A DNA stretch of 64,000 nt from Heterodera schachtii (taxonomy: Eukaryota > Nematoda > Chromadorea > Rhabditida > Heteroderidae), in the NCBI GenBank assembly GCA_023374025.1, contig SIJG01000146.1, forward strand, positions 1 through 64,000, in the 5' to 3' direction. Below the pieces are notes generated by a model. That model saw only the letters and a list, made by a program, of their open reading frames with translations, did not search any database and was not told the DNA's origin. Made by a program: the position numbers and the translations under genes. This document shows, piece by piece, positions 23,826 through 35,803 of this stretch; position 1 is the first letter of the stretch, and every line of letters begins with the position of its first letter.

Positions 23826-23847
23826 GGCGGCGCCTATCGGCACCGCC
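23826..23847. repeat. GC stem-loop copy 3
   Basis: Arms GGCGGCGCC and GGCACCGCC around TATC, preceded by aaatttttccc. Core of the MITE at 23300-24288. Confidence 0.92.
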
Positions 23848-23996
23848 GGCCCCCCGGTTCCCCAAAAGTTTTTTGGAAAAACGCCGTAAAAAACGTTTTT
23901 AAAGGCAAAAATTTGTCAACTTAAAGCGCAAAAATTTGGCAATTTTTTGGTGAAAATCTGTTACCAAATTTAACTCAAATTTTCAAATTTTTTCCT

Positions 23997-24018
23997 GGCG
24001 GCGCCTATCGGCACCGCC
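23997..24018. repeat. GC stem-loop copy 4
   Basis: Same core sequence as copy 3, 171 bases downstream in the same orientation, with the shared flank attttcaaattttttcc. The two copies mark a tandem internal unit. Confidence 0.92.
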
Positions 24019-24137
24019 AGTCTTCTTGTTCGAGAAATTTACATTGAAAAAGCGTGACGCAGAAAATTTTTAATGATTTTTCATTCGATAAAAAAATTCT
24101 TATCGATTTTGAACATATTATAAAAATTTTTCAATTG

Positions 24138-24282
24138 ACCCGAAACCCGACATTTTTCTCGACCCGAAACCCGATACCCGAAACCCGAAGTTTTTCTCAA
24201 CCCGAAACCCGAAACCCGAACTCGAAATTTTTCGAGTGCCCGACCCGAAACCCGAACCCGAAATTTTTCTCAACCCGCGGCA
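24138..24282 (+). repeat. cccgaaa satellite arm, right
   Basis: Tandem cccgaaacccga units with the same linkers as the left arm. It reads directly into the right terminus GGCATCACTG. Confidence 0.9.
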
Positions 24283-24296
24283 TCACTGATGCAGAA

Positions 24297-26300
24297 CCAA
24301 TGAGTGACAGCTCCTGAGGCATCCACTCCCAACCTATTCAAAAAAGTCGATCGTATCCGAAATGAAAAATTATTTTAAGGAAAAATTATTATAATAAACG
24401 ACCCGAAAAAATTATAAAACTTTTTTATGAGATAAACACTTAATAATTATCGATTCCATTTTAACGTATTTCTTTGATGAAATTGCTTGCCATCTATTGA
24501 AACTGAAATTAGAAGGAAAGCTTTAAAAAAATTTATATTCTAAAAGTTTAGAATAAAAAACGGTAAAAATATACAAATCAGTGTTATGATTTTGTAGTAA
24601 GTAAAAGGTAATGGCAAAAGGAAAATTTAAATTAAATAAATCATAGAAATCAAAATTTTAAAATAAAAAAACCAAAAATAACTTATAATTTTCACATCAA
24701 ACATTAAAAACCTATTTGAAAAACTACTACCAATTCCATCGGTCTATCTATTGAGATCGATGAAAACAAAAAAGGAAAAATAAAGTGATTTTTATATTGT
24801 GTATTATTTATTTATAAATCATTTCTTTGATTGGATTAGATGTATATCTAAACTTAATTGCGCAGGACACGAATACTAGTTATCAAAACCAGGATACGTG
24901 ACAATTTAAGAAGTAAAAAATATGCGAAACCGATTCCAAATAAAATTATCTTTTCAAGATTTAATTATTAATACAACTAATTAAAATCATAATATTTATT
25001 TAGACGATTTTTTCTCTTAAAACTAATTAATTGAAAGATGTAAATACAAAAAATATGAACAAAAAAATATATCTTGAAAGAAAAACGGTCTAAAAGCAAT
25101 TAATTTTAAAAATTATTGCTTATTATCAAAAACCTGACAATATATATAAATTATGAAACTAATTATACTATGCATAGTAAGTGTCCAACAAGCATTCTGA
25201 TCTTGTCACGAGCCATAAGAAGTATAATTTGGTAAACATTTATTTTTAATTGTGATCTGTAATTTAAAAACTATCCAGAAAATTTTTAAATGAATTCTTC
25301 TTTAGCAAATAAAAACTAATACGATATTCAAGCAAAATATAATACAATTTCCTACAAAATACGTAAAAAAAACAACAACAATTTTTTAGTTTTTTATAGG
25401 AGTTGAAAATTCCTTTTTACAAAACTATTATATTTATGAAGAAATTAACATTAAGAAATGTAGTGACAAGAAAGAGCTATTTATTTCTTGTTCCAACTTT
25501 TCTTAGTGTTCTCGTCTTTAAATTTTAATTAATGTTTATTTTTGCCAATTTAAAGCGCATTAATTTCAGCTCATTAATTTATTATTAAAGTTAATCCCTA
25601 ATGTCTAGGCAGATTTTAAACAAATGTTTTTTGATAACAAAATGGCGCAATACATTAAAATTAAACAAGAGTATTTTTATTTGACTTTTTAAAATTTATT
25701 GACATTAAGTAATTTTTCACTTTTTTCATATAAATTATTAATCTCAATTTATGGCCCGTTATTAATTGTTTTATTAATCAATAATACTTGTTTTTTCATT
25801 CTGTATAAATTAATTTTTGATTGTTACCCACCGATTTTTTTTCTTCTTAAATCATTTTCTATTGCATCTATTATTCTATTCTAACTTTTCGTATTTTTTA
25901 AAATTATTTCCGGTGCTTTCGGCAATTACATTCATACATTTTGCATCTAATAATTTATTTAATTATGAATTTTTTTGTATATTTTTTAGAATTCAACAGT
26001 ATATTTGGAACTTACTTAAAATATAACATACAAAATTTGAAATTAATATAAAAAGGTAAAATTATAGCACAATAAATATTACTTAAAATTAATTTAATCG
26101 AAATAATGTATCAAATATAATCACAAATTTATAATTATATTTTATATGAAATTTTTGATAAAAACATGCAAAACTCCTTTAATATTTTACACTTGATTTT
26201 CATTTTGAACATGAAAATAATATTCATATAGAGAAATATCAAAAACAATATTTTCTATATAATATTTTTATAATTTTTTAAATATAAATTTAATAATTTT
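24297..26300. other. AT-rich DNA; possible interrupted exon at the left edge
   Basis: Just after the MITE the plus frame reads V-T-A-P-E-A-S-T-P-N-L-F-K-K-V-D-R-I-R-N, in the same frame as the open stretch before the insertion (L-Q-A-N-F-L-N-M-V-N-D-D-L-A-M-Q-N) but with one TGA between. The rest is AT-rich with no supported feature; two chance open frames at 25699-26026 are hydrophobic and uninformative. Confidence 0.3.
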
Positions 26301-26304
26301 TGAT

Positions 26305-26412
26305 TTAAGCAATAATGAATGCTGAATTCATTCTTTTAAGAAATCGCGTGTTGTTCCCGTTCAAGTCGTCATTGGTTTTGTGCTTTAATCGGATATGATC
26401 AAGGGCCACCAT
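26305..26412 (-). CDS. short ORF in a GC-richer island, 35 codons
   Basis: The minus strand opens with ATG-GTG-GCC and reads M-V-A-L-D-H-I-R-L-K-H-K-T-N-D-D-L-N-G-N and on to F-I-I-A before TAA, in a patch clearly richer in G+C than its surroundings. The plus frame has an internal stop. It could be a first or single coding exon, or chance. No family is recognised. Confidence 0.2.
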   Translation of the reverse strand: MVALDHIRLKHKTNDDLNGNNTRFLKRMNSAFIIA

Positions 26413-26772
26413 CTTACTTGGCCTTAATTTACAATTAATTTAATAATAAAACAACAAAATGAAAACATAAAAAAAATAAAGTAGCATACATAATTATTTA
26501 TTCGAACTGTTTTATTGTATTGTTTATTTCATAGAATAATCTTTTATTAAAATTAATTCTTCTCTGATTAAAGAGAATACATACCAATGACCGAACAAAA
26601 AAACTCTGTGTTAGAAAATTAATTCATTGTTTTTAATAAAAAATTATATCAGAAAAATATTACTTTAAAATGGTAGAATATTACTGCCAAAAAAAATAAA
26701 TTCGCATAAGAAATAATTTGAACTAAAACATAAATAGCCAAAAATAAAAAAATAATTAAGTAATAATAATTT

Positions 26773-27696
26773 ACTTAAATTTCAATAACATCGATTTAAA
26801 AAATTTAGTATATATATTATTGATATTTGCTTAATTAAATAAATAAGAGCGATTTTGATGTTAAGTTCAAAAATAAAAGTGATATGGCAATATTGCTCTC
26901 ATAACATAATCAGAAGAATTAAAGGGTAAAAATAACTTATAAAGGATTCAATAAAAACGTGCATAATTATAATCATTTTTGAATAAAAATAACAATAATG
27001 CAAAAAAAATATATTGCAAATTTATCACAAAAAGCACATCACTTCTGCAATTAATTAAATAAGTTTCATAATTAGCAATTGTGAATTGAAAATTTTAAAA
27101 AACCGATTTCATCAATAAAGATTAATCAAATTCATTTTTTAGCTCAGATTCATTTAAATGTAACCTTATGATTGTAAATAAAATAATTTGAAGTTTTTCA
27201 ATTTACCAATAAAATCAAAATAAACAATGCATATAAAATTAAAAATCAAATATATATATAAAATAAAAAAATAATTTTTATACATTATTTTAAAAAACAA
27301 AATAATAATATTAATTATTTTTATGAATAAGAATTAAATTTAAAAATAATTAACATATTTTTTAAATAAATGCCAATGCTCAATTCTTAATCAAAATTGA
27401 CACAGGATACAATAGATTTTACAATAAAAACTTAAATATTTTACCTCATATATTATAGCGCATCAAGTGTGTTTAAAAAATTCAACGGTTATTCAAATTT
27501 ACTAAACTGTTATCCCTAACGAAAATTATATATTAGCAAAAAGGTATATGTACGCTGAGAGCAATAAAAAATAAATAGATAATACCATCATTAATTGATA
27601 TGCTCCATCAAATTCATACCAATAAATAAAAATAAAAATAACAAATTATTAATATATTTTTTAAAAATAAAATTAGTCAAAATTAAATAAAAAAAA
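26773..27696 (+). repeat. direct repeat 2, left copy
   Basis: Collinear with 28303-29240. The left part (26773-27060) is diverged with indels. The right part (27309-27696, including cgcatcaagtgtgtttaaaa and gtacgctgagagcaata) is almost identical. No coding content is recognised. Confidence 0.9.
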
Positions 27697-28302
27697 CTTT
27701 GACCACTTGACAGAGATTTTGATATGGAAAATCGATTAAACAAAAGATTTAGATTTTTTAATAAAATGAAAATAAAAATATCACTCGTTTTAATAGTTAT
27801 GCTGTAACATATGTTTTTTTCCCGGGAAAACGTTTTACATTTTTAAAAAGCATGATTATAGTGCGCGGTATTGGGTAGGGCAAAGCCTAATTGTAATTAA
27901 ATTATATGATTATTTTTGATAAATTGATAATTAAATTACAAATTTATTGTTGATAGTTTTCAAAACTTTTTATGTATTTTTAAAGCGGAATTTTAATTTT
28001 TAGTTGTGCTTTGTTTTTGTTGGTATAAAATTTAAAAAAAATTAATTTAAAATTTATCATGATTGACTTATTATAAGTATTATATTTATGGTAAATATTT
28101 TCATTAATAGGGTTAATGAATGGGACATTTCCAATGATTATATATTCAACATATATTTTAAATAATTATAAATTAAGTTGAAACATTGTTTAAAACAATT
28201 TATTTATAATAACATTTAAATTAATGAAATTAAAATAAATGAATATTTTTTATTGTAGTATAAGCATAACTGAAATGAGGGTGAAACACAGCATAATAAA
28301 AC

Positions 28303-29240
28303 ACTTAAATTTCAAAAACACCGATTTAAAAAAATTTAGTATAAATATTCTTGATATTTGCTTAATTAAATAAACATAGCGATTTTATGTTAAGTTAAAA
28401 AATAAACGTGATATAGAAATATTGCTATCATAACATATTAATTGAAAACATTCACAAAAGAATTAAAATATATATAAATTTATTTATTTGTGTAAAAATA
28501 ACTTATAAAGGATTCAATAAAAACATGCATAATTATAATCATTTTTGAATGAAAATAATAATTTGAAAGAAATTATAAAACATTTTATAATTATAAATTT
28601 GTATGGATCCAATTGGGCATAAAATCCAAATATTATATTTAAAAAATCTATACAATTACTTTCAGTAATGCAAAAAGTTAAATAAGATAAGCTAAATAAA
28701 TATGAGCGATTTTGATGTCATCACTTCTGCAAATTAATGAAATAAATTTCATAAATAGAAATCGTGAATAGAAAATTTAAAAAAAATCTCAAATACATTT
28801 ATAAAATAAAAAAATGATTTTTATACAATACTTTAAAAATCAAAATAAATAACATTAATTATTTTTATGAATAAGAATTAAATTTAAAAATAATTAACAT
28901 ATTTTTTAAATAAATGCCAATGCTCAATTCTTAATCAAAATTGACACAGGATACAATAGATTTTACAATAAAAACTTAAATATTTTACCTCATATATTAT
29001 AGCGCATCAAGTGTGTTTAAAAAAATTCAACGGTTATTCAAATTTACTAAACTGTTATCCCTAACGAAAATTATATATTAGCAAAAAGGTATATGTACGC
29101 TGAGAGCAATAAAAAATAAATAGATAATACCATCATTAATTGATATGCTCCATCAAATTCATACCAATAAATAAAAAAAAAGAAAATAACAAATTATCAA
29201 TGTATTTTTTAAAAATAAAATTAGTCAAAATTAAATAAAA
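28303..29240 (+). repeat. direct repeat 2, right copy
   Basis: Partner of 26773-27696. The block 28854-29240 matches 27309-27696 with only a few changes, while the preceding part is clearly more diverged. This is an uneven pattern that suggests gene conversion or two separate events. Confidence 0.9.
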
Positions 29241-29966
29241 ATTTGTGTTTGAAAAATTACCCACTTTAAGGGGTTGGAGTTATAATTTTTTTACAAAAAT
29301 GTAAAGGAAAATTTATGGGGTCAAATAAAAAAATGTTTATCTTATAATATATTTTGATCCTATAAAAAACAAATGTACTAAATAATGAACTAAAAAATAA
29401 CAATAAAATGAATTTGATTTTTTAATTAATCAGAGTATTTAAACTAAAAAACTAATAATACTTGGAAACTAAAAAATACTTGAGTTTTAAATTGTAGTTT
29501 TATTAAATATACGCAAAAAAATTGTATTAATTAAAATTAAGTTCTTTCAATAATTTTGTTCAAGAAGGGAGTACGATATAATTAATAATTACAATAAATT
29601 CATTTAATTAATTTAATTAATTTTTTAAAATTCACCGTCAACAAGTGTCGTATATAAAAAAGAAATGCAATAAATTTAGACTATTTTCCAATAAAAAGTT
29701 AATAAATTATTATACGAAAAATATTCAATTGAAAGCATATTAATTTTGATAAAAAGAAATTATTAAAATTACCAGGTGAATATGATTCACGAAATATTAA
29801 ATATGATAAAAAAAACATAATTTATACTAATGATAAACATAAATAAAAATTACTAAAAGAATATGTCTCACGTAAAATTTAATCTACCAAAATTTTCAAT
29901 ATACAATTTATATTATCGTATATAAAAAAATAAAACTCATATAGCAGAGATAATTAAAAATGATTT

Positions 29967-30083
29967 TTAATTACCATCTAAACTCCATAATTCATAATCC
30001 GGTAATAACGTTGCGTTGGCCAAAAGTGAACGTAAGCGAAATGATCGTCTTTTCAAAAAATATGAAAAAGATTTAACAACCAT
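29967..30083. other. exon-like island open on both strands
   Basis: Minus: ATG start reading M-V-V-K-S-F-S-Y-F-L-K-R-R-S-F-R-L-R-S-L, continuing L-A-N-A-T-L-L-P-D-Y-E-L-W to TAA (38 codons). Plus: G-N-N-V-A-L-A-K-S-E-R-K-R-N-D-R-L-F-K-K before a stop. The patch is GC-richer than its flanks. Strand and function are undecided. Confidence 0.2.
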
Positions 30084-31073
30084 ACAAAGATAAAAAATTT
30101 AAAAAAATGATAAAATTGTTAACAAAATAGAAAATTATAAAGAATATAGTTTCAATAAATAACAAATATAAAATTATAAAATATACAAGTCACGCCACTC
30201 ATATTAATTAATTTTTAATCAAATTGATAGATTACAATTATCAAAATATATTAATTGAAACTCGAATTTTAAAAGTATCGAATGAACAAAACAAAATTTA
30301 TTCAATTAATACTATTTAAAATGATAATGGTTTCATTACGATTAGTAAACAATTTAATTGTAAGAAAAAAACGAAAAGAATATTGTGAAATACCTTAACA
30401 AATATAATAAAATAACGAAATTATTAAATATTAAAAATTTAGTTAACTAAATGAATGAGGAAGAAAATGTTGATCAAATTTATGTTATTCATCTTTGTAA
30501 TTTTGATTTCTCTATAATAAAATATTAAATGTAAGAAATCAGAGTTTAATACAGAAAAGGAAAAAACAAATTGCCAAGAAAAGCCGAGATGAAACAATAT
30601 TAATTCTCATATGTTTTTTGAAAAAAATTTTAAACACCTCTACTTCAGATGAAAATAAAATAATATAAGATTATTTTGTTAAAGAAAATTTAATAATTTT
30701 TTCAAACTTTTTTTGACAAAAGATTTTTAATTGAATTTTTTTTCGTTGTTTTCTGTGTCATTGATTGTGAATATGACATATTTTTCCATAAAAAAAGCCA
30801 AAATATTTTTTAGAATTTTCAAATTTGAAAATAGACAAAAATAGGGAAGAGAAGTACTAAAAAATTTCAAAATTATTCACATTATCATTATTAAATTGTT
30901 ATTATTACTATTATGCAGTCTGTTTTTTTCAAATTTACGAATATATAAATTATTTTAAATTAAGCATGTTTTTTGTTTAAATTTTTTAAATTTGTTTCTT
31001 ATATTATGATACAATTTAATCTTATTCTTTTACTTTTCACTTTATTTAAATTGAAGAAAAAATTGTAAATTTA

Positions 31074-31181
31074 ATGAACTATTTTTATACTTACGCTTGT
31101 CTATGTGGGACTATACAAAGGAATGTCAGGGAACTGTTGACATATTTGCATTGTTCTTTAGAATTAGAAGAAAATAGATAA
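31074..31181 (+). CDS. short ORF, 35 codons
   Basis: ATG start; reads M-N-Y-F-Y-T-Y-A-C-L-C-G-T-I-Q-R-N-V-R-E, then L-L-T-Y-L-H-C-S-L-E-L-E-E-N-R and TAA. The second half has amphipathic-helix character. The frame is open about eight codons further upstream. It could be a terminal exon or a chance frame; a second frame over the same patch is also open. Not recognised. Confidence 0.22.
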   Translation: MNYFYTYACLCGTIQRNVRELLTYLHCSLELEENR

Positions 31182-32462
31182 TTTAATAATGATTTATTTC
31201 AGAAAAAGGATGAACAAAAAATTTATTAATTTTAGAAATAACGTATAGTGGGATTATAAAATAATATAATGGATTTGCAATTTTATGTCATTCAACAGAA
31301 GATCGAAGAATTTTTTAATTGTACAATTTTTAAATAAATATCTTATTTCATTGAGCTGTGCATGAAAGATGCGGTGACAATTGTTTTGCATATAGCAAGA
31401 TTTTTTAATAAGGATTAAATTCACATTATACCAAGAAATAAATGCATAAAGAATCTAAATTATAAATGAATTAATTAAAGAATAGTTAAACATGTTTAAT
31501 AAAGAAATTAATTTACCTAAGAAAACTAAACAAATCCGTATCATGAAACTTTAATAATCAATTAATTGAAATAGAACAATTTATAATTACCTAATATTGT
31601 CCCATAATCTACTCAATAATAATAATACGTTTTTACAATAATACTTATTTATTTCAAATTAATTAAAATAAAAAATATTTGCATTGAATGGGTAATTATA
31701 TAATTTTAATTCTCCTAAATTTCTTGCATCGAATGATAAGTTTTTTTGCTAAATTGATCATGTAAAAACAAGAAAGAAGCTAAACATACATTTAAAAATA
31801 TTTATTCAAATTTATACTAATTAAATTAAATAAATTTCACAGTCTTATGAATAATATGATAAATTTCGTGAAGAAAAGGAAAAATTAATGGAAAATAATT
31901 TGTTTTTTTATCATGATTAATTTAGGATTATAAAGTCAAATGTAAAACATTTATTTGAAGCGATTTTAAGGCCGTTTGAAAATTATCAAAAAATTTTAGA
32001 ATGAAAAATAATTGATTAGAAAACATGGTAGGCCTTCCGAAAGTAATTTGGATTTTCGAGTTAGGGATTTTTTGAATAGGGTATATAACAGATTTTTTCC
32101 ATATATAGGTATTTGGGTAGACATCATAGAGAAACAAAAAATATGTAAAAATGGTTGGACAAATAAATTTTTCCAGAAAAATGTTCAGGATAATAATGAA
32201 ATTCACTTTATACATGATCTGGTAATATCGACGTATGCATCAGGGATGGCACGGAATTCCGATTTCCGACATTTTTGGGGTCGGAATTCCGACTTCCGAT
32301 TTCCGACTTCCGATTTCCGACATTTTTGGGGTCGGAATTCCGACTTCCGGTTTCCGAAATTTTTGATAAAAGGTCGCAAATTTTCGGAAATTTTTTTAAA
32401 AAAAATTAACAATTTTTATAATTTTTGTTAATAAAATGCACTGAAATTTTCAAAAATTTCCC

Positions 32463-32484
32463 GGCGGCGCCTATCGGCACCGCC
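32463..32484. repeat. GC stem-loop copy 5
   Basis: Arms GGCGGCGCC and GGCACCGCC around TATC, flank attttcaaaaatttccc. Core of the 32.2-kb MITE. Confidence 0.92.
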
Positions 32485-32598
32485 TGACTCTAAAAATCTT
32501 ATTTTTTTTTGAGAAATTTTTGCCTAAATCGCTAAATTTGGTCATTTTTCGGACAAAATTTGTTAACAATTTGCATTAAAAATTATAAAATTTTCCCC

Positions 32599-32620
32599 GG
32601 AGGCGCCTATCGGCACCGCC
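32599..32620. repeat. GC stem-loop copy 6
   Basis: One change from consensus (GGAGGCGCC in the first arm), loop TATC, second arm GGCACCGCC. It lies 136 bases after copy 5. Confidence 0.9.
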
Positions 32621-34602
32621 GGACCTCCCGCGCCATGTTTTCAAAAATTTTGAGAAAACGCGCCGCAAAAAAAAAGGTAAAATTTTTGATGAAAATCATT
32701 GAATAATTTGTTAAAGCAAATATATATTTAAATATATCAAAAAATTTTGGAATCGCCTTTTACTTGGTTAAGAATTTAAAATTTAGCCTATTAAAATATT
32801 TAGAAAATTTTTTATTATATTTTATCTTTTTTGAAAAATTTCCGATTTCCGACTTCCGAATTTCGATTTCCGACGTTTTTGGGGTCGGAATTCCGATTTC
32901 CGAAAATTTTTGGGGCCTGGAATGCTATCCCTGGTAGGTATATCAAATATTAATCTAATTTTATATTAACATTATTTTTTATTTATTAGTTTTAAGTAAT
33001 TTAAAAAGTCAAAAATTTAATGAAACCAAAATAATTGCGTTTCAACGGGTCTTGCCGTTACGCAAAAAAAAATGTATTTATATTTGTTTGATAAATTAAT
33101 CCGATCATTTAAAATTCTGTTTACATTTAATTTCAAAAACATAAATGATGTTTCATTTTATTATAAAAATTTCAAATTCATGATGACATGGTGAAATGTA
33201 AAAAATAAAATTAATAGATTTTATTTTTTTAAACATAAAAAACTAAAATTAAATTTGAGTTTTCATACCAACATGAAAGTGATTAAATCGAATTATATAA
33301 TAAGAGAATTTTCCTTAAAATGACAATCCATTAATGGGGGTTTTCTGCACTAGAAAAATAAATATAATGTAATAAAACAAATAAGAAAAGATAAAAAAAT
33401 AAAATTATTAACAATAAAATGTTAGTTTAAAATTAACCAACTATAAAAGTATGTAAAAATTAAAAGAGGAAAAGGGTAAAATAATAAATTAATTTGTATA
33501 TAATAAAAAAATTAAAATTAACTAATGAAAACTTATATTAAGCATAAGCTGTTTTATAATTGAAAATACTTTATTTTTTAACATATTTATTTTATTTAAA
33601 AACAAAAAAAAATAAAATAATAATGTTTTACACGAAGCAGCGCATGTAATCGCAATATGGAACAAGAAGTAAAAAAAAAATTTGTTATTATAAAAATGAA
33701 AACTTTTAATATATAGCCAACTAAAATTCTATAATATTTTTAGTAAACAATATTAATCATTTTTCCATTTTAATATTTATTCTTTTCTTACATTTCCAAA
33801 GGAGGAATTGCGAGTAATTATAAAAAATCATCAAATGTCTGAAAATATATAAAATTAATGAGCATATTTTAGAGAAATTATATATATAATTATTTTATAC
33901 AGAATATTTTATAATTTACGACAATCTTTTATCGACTTTTGGGTAATTTGTTCATTTATTGTTCTTTGTTATATAGAAAAATTATTTGTCTTTTGCCAAA
34001 CCAAAAGCGATATCATAACATTTATTTATTCGAATATGTTTTGACAAAAAAATCTTACACAGTCCAAAAAAATTTAAAAACAGTCTTAAAGTTTTAAGCC
34101 ATGAATTATTGCAAAACTTATAAAATAATAAGAAGAAAATAAATATACAACAGTATTTAACAATTGTATTTAACTTCACGACAAAAAAAGTATAATGTCA
34201 ATAAATATTTTTTAATTTATTTACCTTTTATTGTAATTTACTGGGCAAAATCGTAAAATATTATAGATAATTTTTAAAAATATACAACAAAAATAACTTA
34301 AGAAAATAAAATAAAAATCATATTTTGTAAAGTAATAATATTGACCAATTTGTTTAAGATTTGCAAATGTTGAGATTGAAATGTTACTAATTTTAATAGA
34401 AATAAGAAGAGTTAAAGGGTAGAAACAAAAAAGAAATAAAATTAAATTTATTAAAATTTATAAATTCTTTAATATTTTTCCAAGTACAATATTTTATTTT
34501 TATAAAGCACTAAAAATTATACTTAAGTAAAATGTTATAATAAAATATATTAAATTTTATTTTTCTTAAGTTTGAATCAAAAACAAAGCCAATTGATTAT
34601 TA

Positions 34603-34675
34603 ATGATTCCGCCTAAACTGACCGGCGGCAACGCTGAGCCTTGGGTCGTCGCCGAAAGAAGCGCCGTCATAATTA
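34603..34675. other. GC-rich exon-like island, strand ambiguous
   Basis: One of the most GC-rich unique patches of the window. Plus: ATG start, M-I-P-P-K-L-T-G-G-N-A-E-P-W-V-V-A-E-R-S. Minus: ATG start, M-T-A-L-L-S-A-T-T-Q-G-S-A-L-P-P-V-S-L-G. Neither strand has a clear donor or acceptor. Not recognised; it could also be a fragment of a structured noncoding repeat. Confidence 0.25.
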
Positions 34676-35241
34676 TATTTTTATAAATATAAAACTTATC
34701 ATCGATTATATAATTTTAGGACTATTATCTTAAAGTAAAAACATAAGAATTCCTGCCTAAATATTTACATAAAAATAAATTAAATTAGTATACAAATGAT
34801 TATTTTACAAAAAAACGCACAACACGTGGAGGTATGAAGTGAAAACGGACTAAAACATGTACACTTTTTTTTAATAATTTTTGAAAACAAAACATTTATT
34901 TTATTTACAGTTTTAAGGTAACTCTGTATTCTTTTTAATTTGAATTCGTCGCTATTTTAATGAAATATTTTATTAAAATCCTAGTGTCGAAACACGTTTT
35001 TAGCTCTTTTTTAATACAATTAAACTTATTAATTATTTTTCATATGCTTATTTTTTTGATTATTTAAAAAGGTTCATTTATAAATTAATTTATTTAATAG
35101 TTTTATTGAATTATTATTAATATTTTATTGAAATTTTTTGACACTTTAAATCATTTTAAAGGAAAGAAATTAATCTTTTGATTAAATTTTATCAATATAA
35201 TCTCATTTGACACGGTAATTTTTTATATAATTAAATTTTAA

Positions 35242-35391
35242 ATCCCGCAACGTCTCATTCGTAATCCATGCCGCTATCAGATATTTTGTATTGTTTGGTG
35301 CTGATGGATAATTTTTAAATACCACGGTAAATACAATGACGTGTTAAAATCATCAGCCGACTTCGTTTTTAAAATTGAGAATATTTATTAA
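35242..35391 (+). other. open stretch with a single in-frame TGA
   Basis: The frame runs 49 codons from 35242 to TAA at 35389-35391 with only one TGA, at 35302-35304. Before it: I-P-Q-R-L-I-R-N-P-C-R-Y-Q-I-F-C-I-V-W-C. After it: W-I-I-F-K-Y-H-G-K-Y-N-D-V-L-K-S-S-A-D-F. Possibilities are a decayed exon, two islands that fall in one frame by chance, or (unlikely) a recoded TGA. Confidence 0.2.
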
Positions 35392-35803
35392 TATATTCGA
35401 ATTTTAAAAATAATATATTAAAAAAATTATTATGTTTTCTTTATTTATTATTTACGTTTTTTAAATATTTATAAATAAAAAAATTTCTTGTTATAATTTT
35501 TTCTTGTTGAGGAGAATCAGTTCGTTCTTCCGTTTTTTTTCATGAAAATTAAAAAATTTAGCATTGAATATTCAACATATTTTTGATAATACAAATAAAT
35601 AAATAAGTAATAATTTAATTTGATAAATTAAAACCTTCTGTATAAATTTCAACTTATTTATTCAAATAGTTCTTTTCTTAAATTTGACAAAAAAACTTGT
35701 TAATTTAAATGGCTAATTTAAAAATATAAATTTTTATTATTTAATTTCTTTGATTAGTTTTGTATGATAATCTTTTAAAAAAAAAAAATTTTAAATTGAA
35801 TAG

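Larger units (their letters stand above)
23300..24288. mobile_element. hAT-like MITE, 989 bp, perfect 8-bp target duplication
   Basis: Termini CAGTGATGCC at the left and GGCATCACTG at the right are exact inverted repeats of 10 bp. Both sides carry the octamer ATGCAGAA (23292-23299 and 24289-24296), the target size of hAT elements. The outer parts are arrays of cccgaaacccgaa units (23310-23445 and 24138-24282), each ending in tttttctcaacccgcggca. Between lie a tRNA-like stretch and two GC stem-loops (23826-23847, 23997-24018). There is no transposase. The satellite arms are in direct rather than inverted orientation, apart from the terminal 10 bp. Open frames rich in P-K-P-E-T-R-N across the arms are by-products of the unit. 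Confidence 0.88.
29241..32232. other. AT-rich DNA with several weak coding-like islands
   Basis: Apart from the islands listed separately at 29967-30083 and 31074-31181, this stretch is AT-rich. Other small open patches: 31269-31337 (starts M-D-L-Q-F-Y-V-I-Q-Q-K-I-E-E-F-F) and 31371-31424 (M-K-D-A-V-T-I-V-L-H-I-A-R-F-F). None has paired splice signals. Confidence 0.35.
32241..32933. mobile_element. hAT-like MITE, 693 bp, with ttccgac satellite arms
   Basis: The left end is CAGGGATGGCA and the right end, reverse complemented, is CAGGGATAGCA (10 of 11). Flanking octamers GTATGCAT and GTAGGTAT agree at six of eight positions, consistent with an aged 8-bp target duplication. Arms consist of aattccgacttccgatttcc units (32252-32360, 32842-32912) with 'atttttggggtcgg' linkers. 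The interior has two GC stem-loops (32463-32484, 32599-32620). The layout is the same as the 23.3-kb element, but the arm sequence is unrelated. Frames with repeated D-F-R-H-F-W-G-R-N-S are unit by-products. Confidence 0.8.

Noticed and set aside
23250..24317. Open frames rich in Pro-Lys-Pro-Glu-Thr-Arg-Asn
   Set aside because: Translations of the CCCGAAA satellite arms of a MITE, not a protein gene.
32012..32431. 139-codon plus frame and two minus frames overlapping the 32.2-kb element
   Set aside because: They run across the TTCCGAC arrays and the element boundary. The repeated Asp-Phe-Arg-His-Phe-Trp pattern is the array unit.
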